Assembly: GCF_020781835.1 (NCBI RefSeq)
Contig: NZ_JAJGNJ010000002.1
Coordinates: 124,001 to 188,000 of the forward strand
DNA length: 64,000 bases
Direction: 5' to 3'
Source: Microbacterium testaceum
GTDB taxonomy: Bacteria; Actinomycetota; Actinomycetes; Actinomycetales; Microbacteriaceae
Part shown: positions 25,817 to 37,073 of the stretch, piece by piece
How the letters are laid out: the number at the start of each line of letters is the position of its first letter
How positions within the stretch are numbered: position 1 is the stretch's first letter
The notes under the pieces: model-generated
Seen by the model: only the letters and a program-made list of their open reading frames with translations
Told to the model about the DNA's origin: nothing
Database searches by the model: none
Program-made: the position numbers and the translations under genes

Positions 25817-26421
25817 TGTGCCTCCAGGTCGGGGTGCTGGGCGATCAGGTCGCGCGCCTCGGTCCACGACATGCCGGCGATGCCCAGCACGGCGGTCACG
25901 GCGATGGCCCGTGCGCTCGTCGACTCGGCATCGACCCGGGCGATCACCATGCGGCCGGTCTCTTCGAGCAAGCGCGCGAGGGTGGGCGCGGGGAGGTCGG
26001 TGCGCAATTCCCCCGCCGCCTGTCCGCGACGGACGATCGCGTCGATGCGGCGGCGCAGGGGGGCCAGCGCCGCGGAGGTCTCGGACAGATGCGCGTCGTC
26101 GAGGGCGAGTGCGGCCGCGGCCTGAACGTGCGCCGCCTCGCGCCACAGCTCGGACGCCAGGCGGGCGAGCGCGAGGCGGGAGTCGGGATCGTCGATGCGG
26201 TCGGCGATGGCGTTGAAGCGGGTCGCGCCGGCGGCGATCACCTCGCGGACGATCGCGTTGCGGTCGTCGAAGTGGCCGTACAGTGCGCGGCGCGACAGGC
26301 CGGCGCGGGCCGCGATCTCGGCGATCGAGGCGTGGGGATCGTGGCCGATCGCGGCGGTGGCGGCATCGACGATGCCGATCCGGTTCTCAACGGCGTCGCG
26401 TCGACGGGCGGGCGTACTCAC
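25813..26421 (-). CDS. TetR-family transcriptional regulator
   Basis: Regulator of 202 residues: HTH in residues ~15-60 (IVDAATAAIGHDPHASIAEIAARAGLSRRALYGHFDDRNAIV), followed by a helical effector domain. First gene of the operon with the degenerate ABC protein and YhgE protein, overlapping the next gene by ATGA. A 26-bp palindrome lies 20 bp upstream of its start, so it most likely represses its own operon. Ligand unknown; related arrangements respond to membrane-active or hydrophobic compounds. Confidence 0.9.
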   Translation of the reverse strand: MSTPARRRDAVENRIGIVDAATAAIGHDPHASIAEIAARAGLSRRALYGHFDDRNAIVREVIAAGATRFNAIADRIDDPDSRLALARLASELWREAAHVQAAAALALDDAHLSETSAALAPLRRRIDAIVRRGQAAGELRTDLPAPTLARLLEETGRMVIARVDAESTSARAIAVTAVLGIAGMSWTEARDLIAQHPDLEAQ

Positions 26422-26440
26422 GGTCCCCCAGTGTACGCCC

Positions 26441-26466
26441 GAACTTGCACTCTCGTGTGCAAGTTC
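26441..26466. promoter_or_regulatory. TetR operator
   Basis: Perfect 10-bp arms GAACTTGCAC and GTGCAAGTTC separated by 6 bp, centred about 33 bp before the TetR start. Size and placement are those of a TetR autoregulatory operator. The rest of the gap to argG (26467-26625) shows nothing else recognisable. Confidence 0.8.
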
Positions 26467-26625
26467 TTGCGGCCTCGATGAGTGCCCACTTCACGCGAAG
26501 CGGCCGAGACCATCCGCTATGGCGCCCCAACGGGTGCGCGCGGCCAGATCGCGTGATCCGGCGCCGCGCGGAGCGCAGCGCGACGCGGACCCGGAGCGCG
26601 ACGCGACCCGGAGCGCGCGGAGCGG

Positions 26626-29603
<2,978 letters not shown>

Positions 29604-29604
29604 C

Positions 29605-30813
29605 GTGCGGTTCTGGGTCGGCGCGTACGCCCCCGACGCGGGATCGGCCGAAGGGATCGGCATCCTGCAGGCCGGTGACGCCGATTCGGTGTGGGCCTCG
29701 GGCCCGCTCGGCATGGTCGGCACCGCGGTCGCCGCCCCCGGGTCCCCGTCGTGGGTCGCGACGTACCCGCAACTCGACGTCGTCTACGCGGCCCTGGAGT
29801 CCGAGGGCACGGTGCAGGCGTATCGCCGCACCGGCGAGACCAGCCTCGCCCCGCTGGGAGCTCCGGTGCCGGCCGGTGCCGCCGTGTGCCACGTCGTCGT
29901 CGCCCCCGACGGGTCGTTCCTCGTGGCGAGCTGCTGGGGTGACGGTCGCGTCGTCCGGATCTCCCTGGATGCCGCGGGCCGACCGTCCGCGCCCGTGATC
30001 GCCGCCGCGGCGAGCGATCCGTACGGCGCCGGGCCCGAGGGTGCGGTCCGGACCGGGGCCGCCGTCTCCGGTGCCGCCGTGCCCGACCTCGCCGCCGCAG
30101 CGCGTGCGCTGCGCGAGGCGGCGGGCGAGGAGTTCGGACACCTCGTCCCCGAGTACGACGCCGTCCCCGACACCGACACCGACACCGATGCCGAGTCGGC
30201 GGAGGAGGCGGCCGGTGCCCGGGTCTCCCGGGCGCACGAGACGATCGTGCTACCGCGCGGACTGCTCGCCACGACCGACATGGGCCTCGACCTCGTGCGC
30301 TTCTGGCGTTCGACCGGCGCGGGTCTGCGGCTCGTGCAAGAGGTCGCGCTACCGAAGGGGAGCGGACCGCGGCACGGGGTGTGGCATCCGTCCGGCCACC
30401 TCTACGTCGTGACCGAGCTCAGCCGTGAGGTGTTCGTGCTCGCCCCGGATGCCGAGGGCCGCTGGCGTGTCGTGTCCGGCGAGCAGATCCTCGGCACGCT
30501 CGAGGGCGACACCGCGGCCGAGCTCAGCGCGAGCCGCGACGGGACGACGCTCTATGCCGGTGTCCGCGGCAGCGACACGATCGGTGTGCTGTCCGTCCGC
30601 GGCGCCGGCGAGGCGCTGCAGTTCACCGCGCTCGCCGAGGCCGGGACGCACTGGCCGCGCCATCACGTCGTGGTCAACGACACGCTCCTCGTGGCCGGTC
30701 AGCTCGCCGACGAGATCGTGTCGCTGCCCCTCGACGCCCGCACCGGGGTCCCCGGCCGCGTGCGCCACCGCACGGCGTCCCCCTCGCCGACGCGCCTGCT
30801 CCCGATGCGCTGA
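29605..30813 (+). CDS. Lactonase-family beta-propeller protein
   Basis: Protein of 402 residues resembling the seven-bladed lactonase family that includes cycloisomerase-like 6-phosphogluconolactonase (YbhE). Blade motifs: PSWVATYPQLDVVYAALE, VCHVVVAPDGSFLVASCWGDGRVVRI, GPRHGVWHPSGHLYVVTELSREVFVL, LSASRDGTTLYAGVRGSDTIGVL and HWPRHHVVVNDTLLVAGQLADEIVSL. An inserted low-complexity loop near residue 190 is rich in DT pairs (DTDTDTDAE). The GTG start is 2 nt after the purA stop codon, so translational coupling with purA is likely though no functional link is obvious. Confidence 0.8.
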   Translation: MRFWVGAYAPDAGSAEGIGILQAGDADSVWASGPLGMVGTAVAAPGSPSWVATYPQLDVVYAALESEGTVQAYRRTGETSLAPLGAPVPAGAAVCHVVVAPDGSFLVASCWGDGRVVRISLDAAGRPSAPVIAAAASDPYGAGPEGAVRTGAAVSGAAVPDLAAAARALREAAGEEFGHLVPEYDAVPDTDTDTDAESAEEAAGARVSRAHETIVLPRGLLATTDMGLDLVRFWRSTGAGLRLVQEVALPKGSGPRHGVWHPSGHLYVVTELSREVFVLAPDAEGRWRVVSGEQILGTLEGDTAAELSASRDGTTLYAGVRGSDTIGVLSVRGAGEALQFTALAEAGTHWPRHHVVVNDTLLVAGQLADEIVSLPLDARTGVPGRVRHRTASPSPTRLLPMR

Positions 30814-30835
30814 GGGGACGCTCGCCGGGACCGGC

Positions 30836-31960
30836 TCACTTCTTGGCGTCCTGCCGCGGGATGATGATCTGCTTCACGATCAGCAGCAGCGATGCCGTCA
30901 CGGGGATCGCGACGAGCGCGCCGAGCAGACCCAGGAGCGTGCCGCCGACGAGCGCCCCGATGACCACGAGCGAGCCGGGGACCGAGATGGTGCGGCTCAT
31001 CACGCGCGGGGTCAGCAAGTATGCCTCGATCTGCATGTACACGAGGTACACGACCGCGAAGATCAATCCGGCGGTCGGGTCCACGATGAGGGTGAACACG
31101 GTGGCCGTCGCCCAGAACAGGACGGAACCGACGAGGGGGATGAGCGTGATCCCGAACGCGAGAGCGGCGAGCAGGGCTGCGAAGGGCTGTCCGACGATCG
31201 TGAGGAGGATGAACGCGAACACCGCGTTGATCAACGCGAGCACCACCATGCCCGACAGGTAGCCGCCGACCGAGTCGGTGATCTGACCGGTCATCTGCGA
31301 CACCGTCTCGCGGTTGCGTGCGGGGCTGAGGCGCACGAGCGAGTTCTTCATCGACGGCAGGGATGCCAAGAAGTACAGGCTCAGGACGAGGACGATGATC
31401 GCGCCCGAGATGCCGGTGGCGATGGTGACGCCGACCTGCAGCAGTCCGCCGCCGATCGCCGTGAGGTTCGCCGGGTTGGTGAAGAAGGTCTGCACCTCGT
31501 TGATGATGTCGCCGACGCTGTCGCCGAGATTCGCCTCGATCCAGAGCACGAAGTCGCTGGCGCGCAGGTCGGAGACGAAGGACGGGACGTCTTGGATGAA
31601 CTGCTCGACCTGACGGACCACGGGCGGGATCAGCAGCCAGAGGGCGCCGACGAGCACGATCGCCAGCCCACCGAAGACGATGACGATCGCCCAGGCGCGT
31701 GACAGCCCGCGCCGGACGAGCATGCGCACCAGGGGATCGAGCGCGAGGGCGACGAACAGCGCGATCGCGATGTAGATCAGCACCGTGGACAGGCTCGACA
31801 GCGCCATGCCCAGCAGGATCGCGGTCAACCCCCCGAGCGTGAGGAAGAAGCCCGCGGCGTAGGGCCGCGCGAAGGCCCACCACATCGGACGGTCGCGCGA
31901 GGTGACCTCTCCCGCGGTGGCACCGACGGCGGAGGGATCGGGACGCGTGGATCGGCTCAT
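30836..31960 (-). CDS. AI-2E family transporter (DUF20/PerM-like permease)
   Basis: Membrane protein of 374 residues with about eight helices: paired helices at the start (FFLTLGGLTAILLGMALSSLSTVLIYIAIALFVALALDPLV), a soluble section with EQFIQDVPSFVSDLR, and the conserved C-terminal part VGQPFAALLAALAFGITLIPLVGSVLF and LTPRVMSRTISVPGSLVVIGALVGGTLLGLLGALVAIPV, diagnostic of the family. Transport of AI-2 is shown for few members; others move sodium or remain unassigned. Start ATG 31960. It converges on the lactonase gene with 22 bp between the stops. Confidence 0.9.
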   Translation of the reverse strand: MSRSTRPDPSAVGATAGEVTSRDRPMWWAFARPYAAGFFLTLGGLTAILLGMALSSLSTVLIYIAIALFVALALDPLVRMLVRRGLSRAWAIVIVFGGLAIVLVGALWLLIPPVVRQVEQFIQDVPSFVSDLRASDFVLWIEANLGDSVGDIINEVQTFFTNPANLTAIGGGLLQVGVTIATGISGAIIVLVLSLYFLASLPSMKNSLVRLSPARNRETVSQMTGQITDSVGGYLSGMVVLALINAVFAFILLTIVGQPFAALLAALAFGITLIPLVGSVLFWATATVFTLIVDPTAGLIFAVVYLVYMQIEAYLLTPRVMSRTISVPGSLVVIGALVGGTLLGLLGALVAIPVTASLLLIVKQIIIPRQDAKK

Positions 31961-32026
31961 GGTCACACTGTAGGGCGCGCCGTCGCGCGGGGCGGGTGCG
32001 CGATAGGGTCGGGTCTCGGAGGACCC

Positions 32027-32332
32027 ATGACCGACGCCGACCCCACGACGATCCTGCAGGGCCTGCGCGGCAGCATCGACAACATCGACGCCGCGCTCAT
32101 CTTCCTGCTCGCCGAGCGATTCCGCTGCACCAAGCAGGTCGGCGTGCTCAAGGCGCAGCACGGGATGCCGGCATCCGACCCTGCGCGGGAAGAGCAGCAG
32201 ATCGCACGATTGAAGCGTCTCGCCGCCGAGGCCGACCTCGACCCGGCGTTCGCCGAGAAGTGGTTCAATTTCGTGGTGGCCGAGGTCATCCGGCATCATC
32301 GCTCGGCGGCGGGGAACCTCGCGGAGGGCTGA
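32027..32332 (+). CDS. Chorismate mutase, AroQ type
   Basis: All-helical AroQ-fold protein of 101 residues converting chorismate to prephenate. Active-site-like residues are in place: LRGSIDNIDAALIFLLAERFRCTKQVGVLKAQHG (Arg, Lys), DPAREEQQIARLKRLA (Arg, Glu) and KWFNFVVAEVIRHHR. No secretion signal, so this is a cytoplasmic form for Phe/Tyr synthesis. A TCGGAGG ribosome-binding site precedes ATG 32027. Divergent from the AI-2E permease gene. Confidence 0.9.
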   Translation: MTDADPTTILQGLRGSIDNIDAALIFLLAERFRCTKQVGVLKAQHGMPASDPAREEQQIARLKRLAAEADLDPAFAEKWFNFVVAEVIRHHRSAAGNLAEG

Positions 32333-32725
32333 CCGGGGCACCGACGTCACGGCGATCCCCGCGCCGATGCACGGTGGAACGTCCCTCGTGACACGCCCGG
32401 GCTGCTTCGCGGGCGGTGCGCGCACTCCTGCAGCACTGCGGGCCGCAACGCGCACGCGCGTGCCACGCCCGGCCGCGCAACGCAAGTCGACGGCCGGTTT
32501 GCCAGGTGATCCATCAGCGTGAAACGGTAGATGAGGCCCGAATGCGGGCCGCCCACCCGACCAGTCCGCGGTCGCCGGTGCCGACTCGGGGGAGTCGCGC
32601 CGCGAGCGTACGGTCGGCGGCCAGGACCCGGATCCGACATCCGGTGTCGGAGCGCTCGCACCCCCGAGCAGCGCCGGACGGCTGCCACCCGGGCGTGACC
32701 GATGCGGCCACCCGAGGCCGCCCAG
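32333..32725. other. Intergenic region before the ProVWX operon, no gene seen
   Basis: Nearly 400 bp without a protein-like reading frame on either strand. It should hold the promoter of the osmolyte-uptake operon; TTGCCA at 32499 is a possible -35, but no convincing -10 lies at the right distance (closest AT-rich spot GAAACGGTAGATG around 32521). No strong hairpin was found. Confidence 0.5.
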
Positions 32726-34051
32726 GTGCACACAGTGACCCACCCGCATGCCATCGCGGCGAAGAACCTCTTCAAGGTCTTCGGCCGCGCCCCTCAGACC
32801 GCCGTGGAAAAGCTCCGCGGCGGCGCACAGCGCGACGAGCTCGGTGACGCCGGGACCGCGGCCGTCATCGACGCCAGCTTCGATGTCGCACCCGGTGAGA
32901 TCTTCGTCATCATGGGGCTCTCCGGCTCCGGCAAGTCCACGATCATCCGCATGCTCAACGGCCTGCACGACGTCACGGCCGGCAGCGTCGAGGTGCAGGG
33001 CGACGCCCTCACCGGCGTGAGCCCCGCGCGGTTGCGGGCGCTCCGCCGCGAACGCATCGCGATGGTGTTCCAGCACTTCGCCCTCCTGCCCCACCGCACG
33101 GTCGCAGCGAACGTGGCCTACCCGCTCGAGATCCGCGGCGTCGGCAAGGACGAGCGCCTCGCCAAGGCGAACGAGATCCTCGCGCTCGTGGGCCTCGAGG
33201 GCTGGGGCGACAAGCTCCCCTCGGCCCTCTCCGGCGGAATGCAGCAGCGCGTGGGCATCGCCCGCGCCCTGGCCGCCGACACCGACATCCTGCTCATGGA
33301 CGAGGCCTTCAGCGCCCTCGATCCGCTCATCCGTCGCGAGATGCAGGAGCAACTCCTGGAGCTGCAACGGACGCTGAAGAAGACCATCGTCTTCATCACC
33401 CACGACCTGAACGAGGCGATGTTCCTCGGCGACCGCATCGCGGTCATGCGCGACGGCCGGATCGTCCAGATCGGAACGCCCGAGGACATCCTCACCGACC
33501 CCGCGAACGACTACGTCGAGCAGTTCGTGCAGGACGTCGACCGTGCCCGCGTCCTCACCGCGGCGAACGTCATGGAGCGGCCTCGCCCCCGGGTGGATGC
33601 CGCGGCGGGTCCGCGCACCGCCCTGCGCCAGATGCGCGACGCCTACATGTCGGCCGTCTACGTCACCGATCGCGACCGTCGGCCGCTCGGGATCGTCACG
33701 GATCGCGACGCCGTGAAGCTCGTCCGTGCGGGAGAGAGTTCGCTGCTGAGCAGGCTCAAGCCCATCCCGAACAGCGTGCGCGAGGACGAGGTGCTCATGA
33801 ACCTGTTCGTCCCCGCCGTGGAGTCGCCGCTGCCCCTGGCGGTCCTGGATGCCGAGGGACGCCTGACGGGCGTCATCCCGCGCGTCACGCTCCTGGCCGC
33901 GCTCGGTCCCGGCCCCACGGCCACCGAGGAGATCACCGTCCTGCCCCAGCCCGTCTCGTCGGCCGAGATCGACGCGGTGCTCGCCGGCGCCGCGGCCCCG
34001 GGGGCCGAGGCGCCCGAAGGCGTGGCATCCGGAATCGAGGGGGTGCGCTGA
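32726..34051 (+). CDS. proV: Glycine betaine/proline ABC transporter ATPase
   Basis: ATPase of the ProU/OpuA-type osmoprotectant importer, about 441 residues. Motifs: GLSGSGKST (Walker A), FQHFALLPHRTV (Q-loop), SALSGGMQQRVGIARALA (signature), DILLMDEAFSALDPLIR (Walker B) and FITHDLNEA (H-loop). A C-terminal CBS-like regulatory pair follows (MSAVYVTDRDRRPLGIVTDRD and PLPLAVLDAEGRLTGVIPR), as in ionic-strength-sensing OpuA. The start is uncertain: GTG 32726 (GAGG 8 bases upstream), GTG 32735 or ATG 32702. Overlaps proW by one base. Confidence 0.93.
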   Translation: MHTVTHPHAIAAKNLFKVFGRAPQTAVEKLRGGAQRDELGDAGTAAVIDASFDVAPGEIFVIMGLSGSGKSTIIRMLNGLHDVTAGSVEVQGDALTGVSPARLRALRRERIAMVFQHFALLPHRTVAANVAYPLEIRGVGKDERLAKANEILALVGLEGWGDKLPSALSGGMQQRVGIARALAADTDILLMDEAFSALDPLIRREMQEQLLELQRTLKKTIVFITHDLNEAMFLGDRIAVMRDGRIVQIGTPEDILTDPANDYVEQFVQDVDRARVLTAANVMERPRPRVDAAAGPRTALRQMRDAYMSAVYVTDRDRRPLGIVTDRDAVKLVRAGESSLLSRLKPIPNSVREDEVLMNLFVPAVESPLPLAVLDAEGRLTGVIPRVTLLAALGPGPTATEEITVLPQPVSSAEIDAVLAGAAAPGAEAPEGVASGIEGVR

Positions 34052-35010
34052 TGGATGGTCTCCGCATTCCGGTCGGCCAGTGGGTCGACGCGGGCGTGGA
34101 TTGGCTCCGCGACAACCTCTCGGGGCTGTTCGATGCCATCGCCGTGGTCGTCCGCTTCCTCGTCGGCGGGCTCAGCGATGTGCTGCTGTCCGCCCCGATC
34201 GTCGTCGTGATCGTCGTCGCGGCGCTTCTGGCGTGGCTGCTGCGCTCCTGGAAGCTCGCGATCGGCACCGTCATCGGGTTCACCCTGATCCTCGCGATGG
34301 GGCAGTGGGTGACCGCGATGCAGACGCTCGCGCTCGTGCTGGTCGCGACCGTCGTGGCCGTGGCCATCTCGGTGCCGCTGGGCATCTGGTCGGCCCGCAA
34401 CGCGACGGTGCGCGCGATCCTGAAGCCGGTCCTCGACTTCATGCAGACCATGCCCGCGTTCGTCTACCTGATCCCGGCGATCACGTTCTTCAGCATCGGT
34501 GTGGTGCCTGGCGTCGTCTCGACCGTGATCTTCGCGCTCCCGCCCGGGGTGCGCCTGACCGAGCTCGGCATCCGCGGCGTCGACTCCGAGACCGTCGAGG
34601 CCGGACACGCCTTCGGGGCGACGCCCGGTCAGATCCTCCGTGGCATCCAGCTGCCGCTGGCGATGCCCACGATCATGGCGGGCATCAACCAGGTCATCAT
34701 GCTCGCGCTGTCGATGGCGGTCGTGGCCGGCATTGTGGGCGCGGACGGGCTGGGCAAGGAGGTCGTTCAGTCGATCTCCACCGTGAACCTCCCCAAGGGC
34801 GTCGAGGCGGGGCTCAGCGTCGTCATCCTCGCGGTCTACCTCGACCGACTGACCGCGGCGCTGGGCAGCCCCGCCGCGCACGGCTCCTCACTGCGCGGAC
34901 TGATCGGCCGACGTCGGGCGGCTCGCGCGACGACGTCGTCCACCCCGAACCCGGATGCCGGCGCCGAGGCGTCCACCCAGGGGCGCGTTCCCGCGGGCGC
35001 GGGCGTCTGA
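34051..35010 (+). CDS. proW: Glycine betaine/proline ABC transporter permease
   Basis: Inner-membrane permease of 319 residues with about seven helices and the binding-protein-dependent permease loop EAGHAFGATPGQILRGIQLPLAMPTIMAGINQ. Upstream conserved segments AVAISVPLGIWSARN and LDFMQTMPAFVYLIPAITFFSIGVVPG identify the ProW/OpuAB group. A hydrophilic C-terminal tail (~45 residues) is Ala/Thr/Pro-rich. The ATG overlaps the proV stop by one base; proX follows 57 bp downstream. Confidence 0.95.
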   Translation: MDGLRIPVGQWVDAGVDWLRDNLSGLFDAIAVVVRFLVGGLSDVLLSAPIVVVIVVAALLAWLLRSWKLAIGTVIGFTLILAMGQWVTAMQTLALVLVATVVAVAISVPLGIWSARNATVRAILKPVLDFMQTMPAFVYLIPAITFFSIGVVPGVVSTVIFALPPGVRLTELGIRGVDSETVEAGHAFGATPGQILRGIQLPLAMPTIMAGINQVIMLALSMAVVAGIVGADGLGKEVVQSISTVNLPKGVEAGLSVVILAVYLDRLTAALGSPAAHGSSLRGLIGRRRAARATTSSTPNPDAGAEASTQGRVPAGAGV

Positions 35011-35067
35011 GGCAGCGGCATCCGGAACACCCATACGTAACGCACGAGAGATACGAGAAGAGATCAC

Positions 35068-35973
35068 ATGAACAAGCGACACCTCACCAGCACCCTCGCC
35101 CTCGGCGCCGTCAGCGCCCTGGCGCTCGCCGGCTGCGCCAGCGGCAACCAGGCGGAGGGCGGCGCCGGCGACGGCGGCGACAAGGGCACGATCACCCTCG
35201 GCTTCCTGCCGTCGTGGACCGACGGTCTCAGCACCGCCTACCTCCTCGAGGACCAGCTCGAGAAGCTCGGCTACTCCGTCGAGATGCAGACCCTGACCGA
35301 GGCGGGCCCGCTGTACACGGGCCTGGCCCAGGGCGACATCGACATCTACCCCTCGGCCTGGCCCGAACTGACGCACGCGGACTACATGGAGGAGTACGGC
35401 GACCGCATCGAGGACCTCGGCTCCTACTACGACAACGCCAAGCTCACGATCGCGGTGCCCAGCTACGTCGACATCGACTCGATCGAGGAGCTGCAGGCCA
35501 ACGCCGACCGTTTCAACGGCCGCATCTACGGCATCGAGCCGGGCGCCGGTCTGACGACGCAGACCCAGGAGAGCATGCTCCCCGGCTACGGTCTCGACGG
35601 CGCCTACGAGCTCGTCACCTCCTCGACCGCGGCCATGCTCACCGAGCTCGACAACGCCATCGCCGCGCAGGAGGCCATCGTCGTGACGCTGTGGCGCCCG
35701 TTCTGGGCCAACGACGCGTACGACGTGAAGGACCTCGAAGACCCCCAGGGGCTGATGGGCGACCCCGAGGCGCTGCACTTCCTCGGGACGTCCGGCTTCG
35801 CCGAGCAGTACCCGGATGCCGCCGAGCTCATCGCCGGCATCCAGCTGAACGACGAGCAGTACGGCGCCCTCGAGGACCTCGTCGTCAACGAGTACGGCGA
35901 GGGGCGCGAGGCCGAGGCGATCGACGCCTGGCTCGAGCAGTACCCCGACGCGTTCTCGACGCAGCGCGACTGA
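35068..35973 (+). CDS. proX: Glycine betaine/proline substrate-binding lipoprotein
   Basis: Secreted lipoprotein of 301 residues. The signal peptide is MNKRHLTSTLALGAVSALALAGCA with lipobox LAGC (Cys23). The mature part has the OpuAC/ProX fold, with GFLPSWTDGLSTAYLLEDQLEKLG and WPELTHADYMEEYG, the latter probably contributing aromatic residues to the quaternary-ammonium cage, and VTLWRPFWANDAYDV. It captures betaine-like osmolytes outside the membrane and hands them to ProW/ProV. Own AGAAGAGAT ribosome-binding site. A bidirectional terminator follows the gene. Confidence 0.95.
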   Translation: MNKRHLTSTLALGAVSALALAGCASGNQAEGGAGDGGDKGTITLGFLPSWTDGLSTAYLLEDQLEKLGYSVEMQTLTEAGPLYTGLAQGDIDIYPSAWPELTHADYMEEYGDRIEDLGSYYDNAKLTIAVPSYVDIDSIEELQANADRFNGRIYGIEPGAGLTTQTQESMLPGYGLDGAYELVTSSTAAMLTELDNAIAAQEAIVVTLWRPFWANDAYDVKDLEDPQGLMGDPEALHFLGTSGFAEQYPDAAELIAGIQLNDEQYGALEDLVVNEYGEGREAEAIDAWLEQYPDAFSTQRD

Positions 35974-35988
35974 CCGCCGCGCCGTGCC

Positions 35989-36024
35989 GCCCCCTCCGCC
36001 CGACCACCGTCAGGCGGAGGGGGC
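35989..36024. terminator. Bidirectional Rho-independent-like terminator
   Basis: Perfect 12-bp arms GCCCCCTCCGCC and GGCGGAGGGGGC with a 12-nt loop, followed by TTTCGC on the plus strand. It sits between the convergent proX and DUF2071 genes and overlaps the 3' end of the latter. No long U-tract, which is common in high-GC actinobacteria. Confidence 0.75.
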
Positions 36025-36756
36025 TTTCGCGATCGCCCGGGCGCCGCTGAAGCGGGTGCGGAAACCCGGATGGCCGGAGGGCATCGCCAGCACCGAGTCC
36101 GGCGCGCGTCCGGCCAGCTGCGCGAAGCCCGCATCGGCGACCAGCTCGTCGTCGAGGGTCTCGAGTTCGGCGTCGACGAGCGGCCAGGGCTCGTGGGTGT
36201 TGGCGGCCCAGATCGTGCGGCCGAGATGACGCTCGTGGAACCCCCAGCGGGCGGTGAGGAACCGGGACAGCGGGGTGTCGACCGGTTCGGAGCCGAGGCG
36301 TGCACGCAGGCGGGTCCCCGGATGCCGTCCGCAGTGGCGTCGTGACCGGAACTCGATGAACGGTCCCTCGGTGCGGACGCCGGCGCGTGCCCACCGATAC
36401 GGCAGCCCGAACAGCGCGCGTGCCGCGAGCACGGGGGCGAGGTGCTCGGCCTCCAGCGTGCGGAACACGACGCCGCGTCGCCCGGCGTCGTCGACGGCGT
36501 ACGTGCGCACGTTGATCTCGGTGAAGGTGCCGACCAGCGGCACGCGGGGCAGCGGCAGGAACCGGAAGTCGCTCAGCACGAACGGCACCAGCCCGACCCA
36601 CGCCGATCCGTCGTGGACGTCGGGGCGTGTCCCGGGTGGAAGCAGCGGGGCGACGGCGCCGGGGTCGATGCGCCAGTGCACGAACACGGCGCGGTTCCAG
36701 CGCTGCTCGATGACGGCGCGGCTGGGCAGGGCGGGGGCGTGGCGTTCGAGGGTCAC
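36010..36756 (-). CDS. DUF2071 (YqjF-like) family protein
   Basis: Protein of about 248 residues. Recognisable family stretches: RAVIEQRWNRAVFVHWRIDP and LLPPGTRPDVHDGSAWVGLVPF near the start, then FTEINVRTYAV, GVVFRTLEAEHL and, towards the end, FLTARWGFHERHLGRT. DUF2071 is structurally related to acetoacetate decarboxylase-like folds, but no activity is established. GTG 36756 is used as start; a longer frame to 36843 crosses the ribosome-binding site of the divergent DUF3253 gene. Expression partner unknown. Confidence 0.8.
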   Translation of the reverse strand: MTLERHAPALPSRAVIEQRWNRAVFVHWRIDPGAVAPLLPPGTRPDVHDGSAWVGLVPFVLSDFRFLPLPRVPLVGTFTEINVRTYAVDDAGRRGVVFRTLEAEHLAPVLAARALFGLPYRWARAGVRTEGPFIEFRSRRHCGRHPGTRLRARLGSEPVDTPLSRFLTARWGFHERHLGRTIWAANTHEPWPLVDAELETLDDELVADAGFAQLAGRAPDSVLAMPSGHPGFRTRFSGARAIAKAPSA

Positions 36757-36803
36757 GGCAGGATTCTGGCCCCCGGAGCCGTGTGCGGAGGGAGACTGGA
36801 CAC

Positions 36804-37064
36804 ATGCCCTCCTCTTCTGCTGCAGACCCGCGGCTCGTGGCATCCATCCGTTCCCTGCTCGCGCAGCGGGCCGAGGGCGCCACGATCTGCCCCAGCGAAG
36901 CGGCGCGCGAAATCGGCGGAGACAGGTGGCGCACGCTGATGCAACCGGCGCGCGACGCCGCGCGGCACCTCGTCGATGAGGGGGAGGTCGAGGTCACCCA
37001 GCGCGGCGGGGTCGTCGACGTGACGACGGCCCGCGGCCCGGTGCGGATCCGCCGCGCGCGCTGA
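36804..37064 (+). CDS. DUF3253 family protein
   Basis: Small winged-helix-like protein of 86 residues: IRSLLAQRAEGATICPSEAAREIGGDRWRTLMQPARDAARHLVDEGEVEVTQRGGVVD matches the compact DUF3253 domain, thought to be a helix-turn-helix. A GGAGGGAGACT ribosome-binding site precedes ATG 36804. Function not established; small size and basic C-terminus (RIRRAR) fit nucleic-acid binding. Confidence 0.75.
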   Translation: MPSSSAADPRLVASIRSLLAQRAEGATICPSEAAREIGGDRWRTLMQPARDAARHLVDEGEVEVTQRGGVVDVTTARGPVRIRRAR

Positions 37065-37073
37065 GCGGGCCCG

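Noticed and set aside
32702..32704. ATG 32702 as proV start
   Set aside because: It adds eight residues not typical of the family, and later GTGs have better ribosome-binding spacing; kept only as an alternative.
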